From an uncultured Bacilli bacterium (lineage in GTDB: Bacteria; Bacillota_I; Bacilli_A; ML615J-28; CAG-313), in the NCBI GenBank assembly GCA_904502205.1, contig CAJGDR010000012.1:1-19589 (forward strand): a stretch of DNA of 19,589 nucleotides. Reading direction: 5' to 3'. This document shows positions 7,681 through 13,026 of the stretch, one piece after another (positions within the stretch are counted from its first letter, which is position 1; every line of letters starts with the position of its first letter). The translations under genes were made by a program, and so were the position numbers. The notes below the pieces were generated by a model. The model had not been told where the DNA came from and did no database searches. It saw nothing but the letters and a program-made list of their open reading frames with translations.

Positions 7681-8268
7681 ATGATTTTAATGAAAGATAT
7701 TATAAAAGAAGGTAATCCCTTATTAAAACAAAAATCAGTTGATGTTAATCTTCCAATTTCAGATGAAGATGCAAACACGCTTAATACAATGATTGAATAT
7801 ATATTCAATTCTATTGATCCAGAAGTTTCTGAAAAGTATGGTTTAAGACCAGCGGTAGGAATTGCTGCTCCTCAAATTGGAATTTTGAAAAAAATGATTG
7901 TAATTAATGCAATTGATGAAGATGGTGTTGAACACTTTTATGCTATTGTAAATCCAAAACTAATGAGCTATTCAGATGAACTTACACACTTACAAGGTGG
8001 TGAAGGATGTTTATCAGTAGAACGTGAAGCCAAAGGTTTAATTCATAGACATAAAAGGGTAACAGTAAAAGGGTATTTCTTAGAAGATGGAAAACTTGTA
8101 AACAAAACAATTAAACTAAAAGGATATCTTGCAATTGTATTCCAACATGAATATGATCATTTATTTGGAACATTATTTGTAGATCGAATCAATCCAGTAA
8201 ATCCATTTGAAGTACCATCAAATTCTACACCAGTTGTCTTTAAAGATTTTGAAGATATCGAAGAATAA
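7681..8268 (+). CDS. def: Peptide deformylase
   Basis: A 195-residue type II (Gram-positive type) peptide deformylase that removes the formyl group from the N-terminal Met of new proteins. All three motifs are present: GIAAPQ (60-65), EGCLS with the metal ligand C110, and QHEYDH with H156, E157 and H160. The insertion between helix one and motif I (DPEVSEKYGLRPA) is typical of the Bacillota YkrB type. The start MILMKDIIKEGNPLL aligns with the Bacillus protein as I recall it, which favours ATG 7681 over ATG 7690. The ribosome site is weak (AAAAGG about 13 bases upstream), so translation may be coupled to the HAD gene. A strong terminator follows. Confidence 0.95.
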   Translation: MILMKDIIKEGNPLLKQKSVDVNLPISDEDANTLNTMIEYIFNSIDPEVSEKYGLRPAVGIAAPQIGILKKMIVINAIDEDGVEHFYAIVNPKLMSYSDELTHLQGGEGCLSVEREAKGLIHRHKRVTVKGYFLEDGKLVNKTIKLKGYLAIVFQHEYDHLFGTLFVDRINPVNPFEVPSNSTPVVFKDFEDIEE

Positions 8269-8297
8269 AAAAAGGGAAGAAATTCTTCCCTTTTTTA
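8267..8297. terminator. Bidirectional terminator after def and yjcZ-like genes
   Basis: The core GGGAAG (8274-8279) and CTTCCC (8285-8290) pair around AAATT, flanked by an A run (8267-8273) and a T run (8291-8296) that extend the stem and provide a U tract in both directions. It ends def on the plus strand and the 45-residue gene on the minus strand. Confidence 0.88.
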
Positions 8298-8298
8298 T

Positions 8299-8436
8299 TT
8301 ACCATCTAGCTGTTCCAATAATAACTAATAGGATAAATAATACAAGAATTAATGCATAGCCATAACCGCCAAAGCTACCTGAATTACAAGTATTAGTTTG
8401 TCCACAACAGTTATATCCATAATTAGGTTGATACAT
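8299..8436 (-). CDS. YjcZ-type tiny transmembrane protein (45 aa)
   Basis: A short gene, easily missed. It begins MYQPNYGYNCCGQTN, has the Gly/Tyr-rich linker SGSFGGYGYA and ends with one hydrophobic helix (ALILVLFILLVIIG) and TARW. The Gly-Tyr-rich head followed by an [FY]ALILVLFILLVIIG-type helix is the hallmark of the YjcZ/tiny-TM family, known in spore-forming Bacilli and classed as sporulation-related. Support for translation: GGGGGG (8442-8447 on the minus strand) lies just before the ATG, a bidirectional terminator follows the stop, and a CATACTATA promoter-like element lies upstream. Three cysteines (10, 11 and 17) are unusual for such a small membrane peptide. The role is unknown; spore envelope location is inferred from the family. 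Confidence 0.75.
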   Translation of the reverse strand: MYQPNYGYNCCGQTNTCNSGSFGGYGYALILVLFILLVIIGTARW

Positions 8437-8453
8437 TCTTTTCCCCCCATTCC

Positions 8454-8472
8454 TTAAAGAGTAACTCTTTAA
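8454..8472. repeat. Perfect 19-bp palindrome in the yjcZ-like leader
   Basis: TTAAAGAGT (8454-8462) and ACTCTTTAA (8464-8472) are exact inverted copies around a single A. If the CATACTATA element is the -10 of the minus-strand gene, the palindrome lies at the very start of its mRNA. There it could be a 5' hairpin that stabilises the message, or a protein-binding site. There is no T tract on either side, so it is not a typical terminator. Confidence 0.6.
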
Positions 8473-8478
8473 CTACTT

Positions 8479-8487
8479 TATAGTATG
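8479..8487 (-). promoter_or_regulatory. Sigma-K-like -10 element before the yjcZ-like gene
   Basis: On the minus strand the sequence CATACTATA matches the sigma-K -10 consensus CATAnnnTA fully and the sigma-E -10 consensus nearly. No clear mACm -35 lies 15-17 bases upstream (TGCA is found there). The expected start falls at the edge of the 19-bp palindrome. Confidence 0.35.
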
Positions 8488-8518
8488 TATTACTAATAAA
8501 ACTTGCATAAACATAAAC

Positions 8519-8728
8519 CTAGTTATAATAATTATTATCTTTATTAATTCCTAAATAACTTTCGAGTCTTGAAACTCGTTTAGATAAATCACTTATTAAT
8601 CTTCTTGATTCATTTAGTTCAGTTTGTAGACGCTCGAAATCATAGTTCGGCATATAATAGTTAGGATTATTGTAATTTGGATTATTAAAACTTGGATTTG
8701 GGTTTTGATTAAAAAATCTTTTAAACAT
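8519..8728 (-). CDS. Small Asn/Tyr-rich coiled-coil protein, possibly spore-coat related
   Basis: A 69-residue protein with two parts. The first half is a low-complexity Asn-Pro-Asn-Tyr region (NPNPSFNNPNY, NNPNYYMPNY; residues about 9-29). The second half is a strongly predicted amphipathic helix (ERLQTELNESRRLISDLSKR, then VSRLESYLGI), likely a coiled coil for self-association. I recognise no named family with certainty; small Bacillus coat and exosporium proteins often combine an N/P/Y-rich head with such a coil. GAGGTGA lies five bases before the ATG. The gene shares the divergent region 8729-8824 with the YlbD-like gene. The low complexity may cause it to be missed in routine annotation. 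Confidence 0.65.
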   Translation of the reverse strand: MFKRFFNQNPNPSFNNPNYNNPNYYMPNYDFERLQTELNESRRLISDLSKRVSRLESYLGINKDNNYYN

Positions 8729-8743
8729 TAAATCACCTCAATA

Positions 8744-8771
8744 TAGAATATGGATAATTCAAAAAAAGGTG
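8744..8771 (-). promoter_or_regulatory. Sigma-K-like promoter candidate before the 69-aa gene
   Basis: On the minus strand, CACC (8771-8768), a 15-base spacer and CATATTCTA (8752-8744) match mACm-N15/16-CATAnnnTA. The start would fall about seven bases after the -10 and leave a very short leader before or within the GAGGTGA site, which lowers confidence. Confidence 0.38.
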
Positions 8772-8783
8772 ATTAATTTGTCA

Positions 8784-8792
8784 CATATTTTA
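8784..8792 (+). promoter_or_regulatory. Sigma-K-like -10 element before the ylbD-like gene
   Basis: CATATTTTA matches CATAnnnTA and would start transcription near 8798, with a leader of about 26 bases containing GAGGTGA (8814-8820). No mACm -35 was found at 15-17 bases. TTGTCA (8778-8783) looks like a sigma-A -35 but has no good partner at 16-18 bases. Confidence 0.3.
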
Positions 8793-8824
8793 AAAATCAT
8801 AATAAATTATAATGAGGTGATAAT

Positions 8825-9166
8825 ATGGCAAGTAGAATGGATGAGTTTAGATTATTTGTTTCTAAGTATCCTAAAATTCGTGATGACGTCACAAGTGGAA
8901 AAAAGACTTGGCAAAATATATATGAAGATTGGGTTATCTTAGGCGAACAAAGTGATGTTTGGAATATATATAAAGATCAAAAAAAAGAAGTAACAGATCT
9001 ATTATCTAGTGATAATTTAAAAAATATTATGAACTATGTTAAAAAGATTAATCCTGATTCAATTAGTAAAACATTAAACACAATTCAAAAAGTATTACAA
9101 ATATCTCAAAGCTTTGGTGGTAGAACTAGTATCTATAATGCTAATTACAATAGTTGGTGGGATTAG
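8825..9166 (+). CDS. ylbD: YlbD-like putative coat protein
   Basis: A 113-residue soluble protein. Its N-terminal half, MDEFRLFVSKYPKIRDDV then GKKTWQNIYEDWVILGEQ, fits the YlbD family of Bacilli (F..FV..hPk....v..g..tWQ..yEdW.llGe). YlbD is annotated as a putative spore-coat protein in Bacillus; its biochemical role is not known. The C-terminal part has amphipathic helices (DLLSSDNLKNIMNYVKKI) and ends Asn/Tyr/Trp-rich (YNANYNSWWD), similar in composition to the adjacent 69-residue protein. Start ATG 8825 has GAGGTGA four bases upstream. Its stop overlaps the next start by one base, and that gene is YlbE-like; the ylbD-ylbE pair is also adjacent in B. subtilis. Confidence 0.82.
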   Translation: MASRMDEFRLFVSKYPKIRDDVTSGKKTWQNIYEDWVILGEQSDVWNIYKDQKKEVTDLLSSDNLKNIMNYVKKINPDSISKTLNTIQKVLQISQSFGGRTSIYNANYNSWWD

Positions 9167-9393
9167 TGGATCAAATACTATTAAGACAGCTTTATCAAAA
9201 TCCAACATATTTAAATTATTTAAGATATCATCCTAAGTGGTATATGATCTTAGAAAAGAATCCAAACTACTTTAAAGAATTTGAACGTGAGCTTAAAAAA
9301 GACCTTAAAATAACAACATACGATAAAATAGAAAACTTAAAAAAACAAATTAACTTTATTAATGGAATAATAAAATATTTAAATACTAATTAA
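9166..9393 (+). CDS. ylbE: YlbE-like protein
   Basis: A 75-residue protein with the YlbE pattern: a first segment NPTYLNYLRYHPKWYMILEK (x-P-x-Y-L-x-[FY]-[IL]-R-x-x-P-x-W-Y-x-x-L), then NPNYFKEFERELKKDL and a Tyr-Asp-Lys-Ile-Glu helix. YlbE-like proteins are short, of unknown function, and encoded next to ylbD in Bacilli. Possible starts are TTG 9154, GTG 9157 and GTG 9166. I chose GTG 9166 because GGTGGG (9156-9161) precedes it and the TAGTG overlap with the ylbD-like stop is typical coupling; the upstream extension (MVGL) adds nothing conserved. An inverted repeat follows the stop directly. Confidence 0.75.
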   Translation: MDQILLRQLYQNPTYLNYLRYHPKWYMILEKNPNYFKEFERELKKDLKITTYDKIENLKKQINFINGIIKYLNTN

Positions 9394-9415
9394 TGTCAAG
9401 TTATTTTACTTGACA
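9394..9415. repeat. Inverted repeat overlapping the rpsP -35 element
   Basis: TGTCAAGT (9394-9401) and ACTTGACA (9408-9415) are exact inverted copies around TATTTT. The right arm contains the full TTGACA -35 of the rpsP promoter; the left arm begins right after the ylbE stop. It may be a weak terminator for ylbE (the downstream stretch is only moderately T-rich) or a protein-binding site over the promoter. Confidence 0.6.
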
Positions 9416-9438
9416 CAATAACTCTTTTATGGTATAAT
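9410..9438 (+). promoter_or_regulatory. Strong sigma-A promoter of rpsP
   Basis: TTGACA (9410-9415) and TATAAT (9433-9438) are both perfect and are 17 bases apart, with an extended -10 TG at 9430-9431. It is the best consensus promoter in the window, as expected for a ribosomal protein gene. The start would be near 9445, and AGGAGG (9455-9462 region) precedes the rpsP ATG. Confidence 0.92.
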
Positions 9439-9470
9439 ACTATAGTAAAATAAATAGGAGGACATATAAC

Positions 9471-9737
9471 ATGGTAAAATTAAGAGCGCAAAGATTTGGT
9501 AGTGCTAAAAAACCTTTCTATCGTATTGTTGCAACTGACTCACACAATCCTCGTGATGGTCGTTTTATTGAAATTGTAGGTACTTACAATCCTTTAACTA
9601 CTCCTGCAACTATTAAATTTGATGAAGAAAAAGTTTTAAAATGGTTAGCTAATGGTGCTAAACCAACTGACACTGTTAAATCATTATTATCTAAAGAAGG
9701 TATCATTGCTAAATTCACTGAAAGCAAAGCTAAATAG
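9471..9737 (+). CDS. rpsP: 30S ribosomal protein S16
   Basis: An 88-residue protein with the S16 signature: [20 protein letters not shown] at the N-terminus, then [13 protein letters not shown] and a C-terminal segment [21 protein letters not shown]16 binds 16S rRNA early and stabilises the 30S body. The length is normal. AGGAGG lies nine bases before the ATG, and the promoter is near consensus. It heads a two-gene operon with khpA that ends at a terminator, whereas in most Bacillota rimM, trmD and rplS follow directly. Confidence 0.97.
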   Translation: MVKLRAQRFGSAKKPFYRIVATDSHNPRDGRFIEIVGTYNPLTTPATIKFDEEKVLKWLANGAKPTDTVKSLLSKEGIIAKFTESKAK

Positions 9738-9745
9738 GTGAAGCA

Positions 9746-10012
9746 ATGGCCCAAGTTAATTATGAAAAGCTTCTTTCTGAATTAATTAAGCCACTAGTTG
9801 CTCATCCTGAAGATGTTGAAACTACAGCAGTAGAATCAAATGAAAAATATTGTAAAATTGTTGTAAAAGTAAACAAAGAAGATCTTGGTCGTATTATTGG
9901 ACGTAAAGGTCGTATTGCTAATGCAATTAGAACAATAGCTCATGCTGCAGCTGTTCGTGAGAACGTAAGACTAGAAATAGATCTAGGCTCAGAAGAAGAC
10001 GAAGAAAAATAA
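9746..10012 (+). CDS. khpA: KH-domain RNA-binding protein KhpA
   Basis: An 88-residue protein that is essentially one type II KH domain. The RNA-binding GxxG loop is in DLGRIIGRKGRIANAIRTI, preceded by KIVVKVNKEDLG and followed by the strand VRLEID and an acidic tail (GSEEDEEK). KhpA (YlqC) forms a dimer with KhpB/EloR and affects cell elongation and small-RNA or mRNA binding in Gram-positive bacteria. It starts nine bases after the rpsP stop with GGTGAAG as ribosome site, which fits the usual rpsP-khpA pairing. A strong hairpin terminator overlaps the stop codon. Confidence 0.95.
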   Translation: MAQVNYEKLLSELIKPLVAHPEDVETTAVESNEKYCKIVVKVNKEDLGRIIGRKGRIANAIRTIAHAAAVRENVRLEIDLGSEEDEEK

Positions 10013-10036
10013 ACCCCATTTATAATGGGGTTTTTT
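10011..10036 (+). terminator. Intrinsic terminator after khpA
   Basis: The arms AAACCCCATT (10011-10020) and AATGGGGTTT (10024-10033) form a perfect stem with a three-base loop and a T tract (10031-10036). It separates rpsP-khpA from the genes that follow. Confidence 0.92.
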
Positions 10037-10128
10037 ACAATTAAAATATCAGTACTAGACGAAAATATATAATTGATTATGAGTATTTAACTTTTTAGTA
10101 AAGTTTGTATTATTGAATATATTAATTT

Positions 10129-10159
10129 AGACAAATAGTTTTCTATTTGTCTTTTTTTT
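10129..10159 (+). terminator. Orphan intrinsic terminator between khpA and arsR
   Basis: AGACAAATAG (10129-10138) and CTATTTGTCT (10143-10152) pair perfectly around TTTT and are followed by a run of T (10152-10159). No gene lies between it and the khpA terminator 93 bases upstream. It is either a back-up terminator or the 3' end of a small RNA. A TATAAT at 10068-10073 has no convincing -35. Confidence 0.85.
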
Positions 10160-10189
10160 ATTATATTAGATTAAGGTTTATCATATTAT

Positions 10190-10218
10190 TTGATATATGT
10201 AAAGTTTAGTGATATAAT
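10190..10218 (+). promoter_or_regulatory. Promoter of the arsR/metal ATPase operon
   Basis: TTGATA (10190-10195), a 17-base spacer and TATAAT (10213-10218) give a good sigma-A promoter. The start would be near 10225, inside the palindrome proposed as the repressor site. This is also the only strong promoter visible for rimM, trmD and pepF downstream. Confidence 0.82.
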
Positions 10219-10238
10219 ATATGAAGAATTTTTCATAT
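10219..10238. promoter_or_regulatory. Probable ArsR-family operator
   Basis: ATATGAA (10219-10225) and TTCATAT (10232-10238) form a near-perfect palindrome with AATT at the centre and one mismatched pair. It begins just after the -10 and covers the predicted start, so a bound repressor would block transcription. The ATATGAA...TTCATAT arms resemble operators of zinc-sensing CzrA/SmtB-type repressors. A further half-site (TTCATATAT, 10240-10248) follows. Confidence 0.6.
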
Positions 10239-10258
10239 GTTCATATATGGAGGTAAAT

Positions 10259-10549
10259 ATGGAAGAAAACAAGAAATTAGAAAGATTAGCCTATATGTTT
10301 GATATGCTAAGTGATGTTAATAGATTACATATCGTAGTTTATTTAATGGATGGCAAAAAAACTGTATCAAATATCACAGAACATATTGGTATAAGCCAAT
10401 CAGCTGTATCACATCAACTTAGAATATTAAGAGATGCACATATATTAAAGGCAACAAAAATTGGTAAATGTGTATATTATAGTATTAACGACGAACATGT
10501 TGAAACGATTGTAAACAATGGTTTAGTCCACATGGGTCATGAGGAGTAA
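10259..10549 (+). CDS. ArsR/SmtB-family metal-sensing repressor, zinc (CzrA-like) type
   Basis: A 96-residue winged-helix repressor. The helix-turn-helix is in TVSNITEHIGISQSAVSHQL followed by RILRDAHILKATKIGKCVYYSI. The C-terminal helix has D78, H80, H91 and H94 in the pattern DxH-x10-HxxH, which is the alpha-5 zinc site of CzrA/SmtB proteins. The Cys pair (ELCVCDL) of cadmium/lead or arsenic sensors is absent. This predicts a repressor released by Zn(II) or Co(II). The frame runs upstream to 10190, but that part contains the promoter and operator; TGGAGG (10248-10253) sets the start at ATG 10259. The efflux ATPase gene starts two bases after the stop, so it is the likely target together with self-regulation. 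Confidence 0.9.
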   Translation: MEENKKLERLAYMFDMLSDVNRLHIVVYLMDGKKTVSNITEHIGISQSAVSHQLRILRDAHILKATKIGKCVYYSINDEHVETIVNNGLVHMGHEE

Positions 10550-10551
10550 TT

Positions 10552-13026
10552 ATGAAAATAACTTATCAAGTATTAAAATTAAATAACAAGAATAATTACC
10601 GTAGAATCTTAGGTGATATTCGTAAGATTCCAGGTATTGAAAATGTAAGTTTAAACAAAGAAAGAAATATTATTCATATTGAATATAATAATATTGATGA
10701 TTTAAAAGAACGCTTACTAAAATGTTTTAACTATTATGAAAAGCAAGTCGATTTAGAAGAAGTTGTTCAAACTGAAGTTTATCGTAAAGTATTAAGATTA
10801 AAAGGGTTAGACTGTGGTCACTGTGCTTCTAGAATTGAAAGTTTAGCACAAAAGACTTTTGAACATGAAAAAATTGTTGTTGACTTTTCAACAGAACGTT
10901 TTATTTTAGAAACAAAAGATCAAAATTTATTTAATAACGCAATTAAAGAAGTATCACAAATTGCAAGAAGAATTGATCCAAATATTGAAGTAATGGATAT
11001 CGCAACTAGTCACAGAACTTCAAATATTGAAGAAAAACCTTTAGATAAAGTACAATTGAGTTTATTCATAATTGGACTTCTTACAACCTTTGTATTTATT
11101 GGTTATAAATCAATTGCTCAAAAAAGCATGTTATGGTTATTTGAACATGCAAGTTTAAATCTTGTTGATCAAATTGTATTAATTATTTCTTTCGTTTTAG
11201 TAGGATATAAAGTAATACTAGATTTTTGTAAGAATATTGTTCGTCGTCATGAAATGGACGAAAAGTTCTTAATGACGATTGCGACTGTCGGTGCTATTGC
11301 AACAGGTCATAATATCGAAGCTGTAGCGGTTATGGCATTTTATCAAATTGGTCAATATTTACAAGAAATGGCAGTTAATCATTCTAGAAAATCAATTTCT
11401 GAATTATTATCATTTGATGTAGCAAATGCAAGACTTAAAGTTGATGATGAAGAAATGGAAATTGAAGTAGAAAGTGTACTTCCAGGTGATATATTAATTG
11501 TTAAGACTGGTGAAATGATTCCAGTTGATGGTGTAATTAAAAATGGTAAGACTTATTTAGATTTAAAAGCTTTAACTGGTGAGGCTGATTATCAAAATGC
11601 AAAACCTGGTGATAAGGTTAGATCTGGTGCTATTAATATGGGTAGCGTTATAGAAGTCGAAGCTAAAAAACTTTATAAAGAATCTACAATGTCACAAATT
11701 TTAGATATGGTTGAAAATGCATCTGCAACAAAAGCTAAAAGTGAAAACTTTATTACGAAGTTTGCAAAAATTTACACTCCAGTAATTGTAGGTATTGCTT
11801 TAGTTGTTATTACTGCATGGCCATTTGTTGCTAAAATCTTTGGTTCTACTTTAAGTTATCACGATTTATTCTTAGGTAATGCTGATATGCAAGGATCAAT
11901 CTATCATGGTATGGTATTCTTAGTAATATCTTGTCCTTGTGCTTTAGTTATTTCTATTCCGCTAGCATTCTTTGGTGGAATTGGACTTGCTAGTAAACGT
12001 GGTATTTTAGTAAAAGGTAGTAACTATCTAGAAGCTTTAAATAATGTTGAGAATGTAATTTTTGATAAAACGGGTACACTAACTAAAGGTGAATTTGGTG
12101 TAAAAGAAATTGTATCTTTAAATGAAGAAACATACAGTAAAGAAGAAATTCATAAATTGCTAGCATATGTTGAATATCATTCTACTCATCCAATTGGCCT
12201 TTCAATTACTGATTCATATGGAAGAGATCAAATATTTACAGAAATTATTGAAGACTTTGTTCAAGTGCCTGGCCGTGGTGTTCGTGCAGAAATTAATGGT
12301 TCACGTTATATAGTATGTAACTATAGACAACTTGAAGAAAATAAAATTGTTTTTGAACAAGTAATTAATGATGATTTAGTAATTTATTTAGTTAAAGAAA
12401 AACAAGTTATAGGTTATGCTGTAATTGGTGATAGTATTCGTGAAGATGTTCCAGAAACACTTTTAAAGCTTCGTAAACTTGGTGCTAAAAAAATTGTTAT
12501 GTTAACAGGTGATAATGCTCAAACAAGTTCAAAAGTTGGAAAAACATTAAAACTTGAAGAAGTACATGCTGAACTTTTACCAAATGAAAAAGTTGAACAT
12601 TTACAACTTATTAAGAGTGAATCTACAAATAAAAAATCATCAACTATATATGTTGGTGATGGAATAAATGATGCTCCTGTTATTAGTGCAGCAGATGTAG
12701 GTATCGCGATGGGTGCAACAGGTTCTGAAGGATCAATTGCTATTGCAGACGTTGTAGTAATGGGCGAAAATCTGGAAAAAGTAAGTGATGCAGTAACTAT
12801 TGCTCGTGCAACAAGAAGAATTGTAGTACAAAATATTATTTTAGCATTAGGCATTAAATTAATAGTGTTTGTATTAAACTTTTTAAATATTCCATCGATG
12901 ATATGGTTTGCAATTTTTTCTGATGTTGGAGTAAGTTTACTTGCTATTATAAACTCATTAAGAATCACAGGTATTTTTAATAAAGAATATAAAATGACTG
13001 ATAAAGAGGAAACTAAGAATGAGTAA
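10552..13026 (+). CDS. zntA: P1B-type heavy-metal efflux ATPase (Zn/Cd/Pb type)
   Basis: An 824-residue membrane pump. The N-terminus holds a degenerate metal-binding-like fold without cysteines (about 1-70) and then a true HMA domain with the DCGHC motif (D87, C88, C91), the Asp-Cys form typical of zinc pumps. Paired membrane helices come next, then the actuator TGEA (342-345), the channel motif C461-P462-C463, the phosphorylation site DKTGT (D505), the HP motif (STHPIG) and the hinge GDGIND (D703, D707). In the last membrane segments K769 and D791 have the spacing of the conserved ZntA Lys/Asp pair, which supports subgroup P1B-2 (Zn, Cd, Pb). It follows the zinc-type ArsR gene by two bases. 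The last eight bases overlap rimM. The charged tail (YKMTDKEETKNE) is not conserved in the family. Confidence 0.93.
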   Translation: MKITYQVLKLNNKNNYRRILGDIRKIPGIENVSLNKERNIIHIEYNNIDDLKERLLKCFNYYEKQVDLEEVVQTEVYRKVLRLKGLDCGHCASRIESLAQKTFEHEKIVVDFSTERFILETKDQNLFNNAIKEVSQIARRIDPNIEVMDIATSHRTSNIEEKPLDKVQLSLFIIGLLTTFVFIGYKSIAQKSMLWLFEHASLNLVDQIVLIISFVLVGYKVILDFCKNIVRRHEMDEKFLMTIATVGAIATGHNIEAVAVMAFYQIGQYLQEMAVNHSRKSISELLSFDVANARLKVDDEEMEIEVESVLPGDILIVKTGEMIPVDGVIKNGKTYLDLKALTGEADYQNAKPGDKVRSGAINMGSVIEVEAKKLYKESTMSQILDMVENASATKAKSENFITKFAKIYTPVIVGIALVVITAWPFVAKIFGSTLSYHDLFLGNADMQGSIYHGMVFLVISCPCALVISIPLAFFGGIGLASKRGILVKGSNYLEALNNVENVIFDKTGTLTKGEFGVKEIVSLNEETYSKEEIHKLLAYVEYHSTHPIGLSITDSYGRDQIFTEIIEDFVQVPGRGVRAEINGSRYIVCNYRQLEENKIVFEQVINDDLVIYLVKEKQVIGYAVIGDSIREDVPETLLKLRKLGAKKIVMLTGDNAQTSSKVGKTLKLEEVHAELLPNEKVEHLQLIKSESTNKKSSTIYVGDGINDAPVISAADVGIAMGATGSEGSIAIADVVVMGENLEKVSDAVTIARATRRIVVQNIILALGIKLIVFVLNFLNIPSMIWFAIFSDVGVSLLAIINSLRITGIFNKEYKMTDKEETKNE

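Noticed and set aside
8808..8813. TATAAT as the promoter of the ylbD-like gene
   Set aside because: It directly abuts the GAGGTGA ribosome site (8814-8820), so a transcript starting from it would lack that site; TTGTCA at 8778-8783 is 24 bases away, which is too far.
10190..10258. N-terminal extension of the ArsR-family protein from the upstream start
   Set aside because: This stretch contains the -35, -10 and palindromic operator, and a strong TGGAGG site sets the start at 10259.
12519..12968. 149-residue open frame on the minus strand inside the metal ATPase gene
   Set aside because: It lies opposite the conserved GDGIND and C-terminal membrane region of the ATPase and is composed of its mirror codons.
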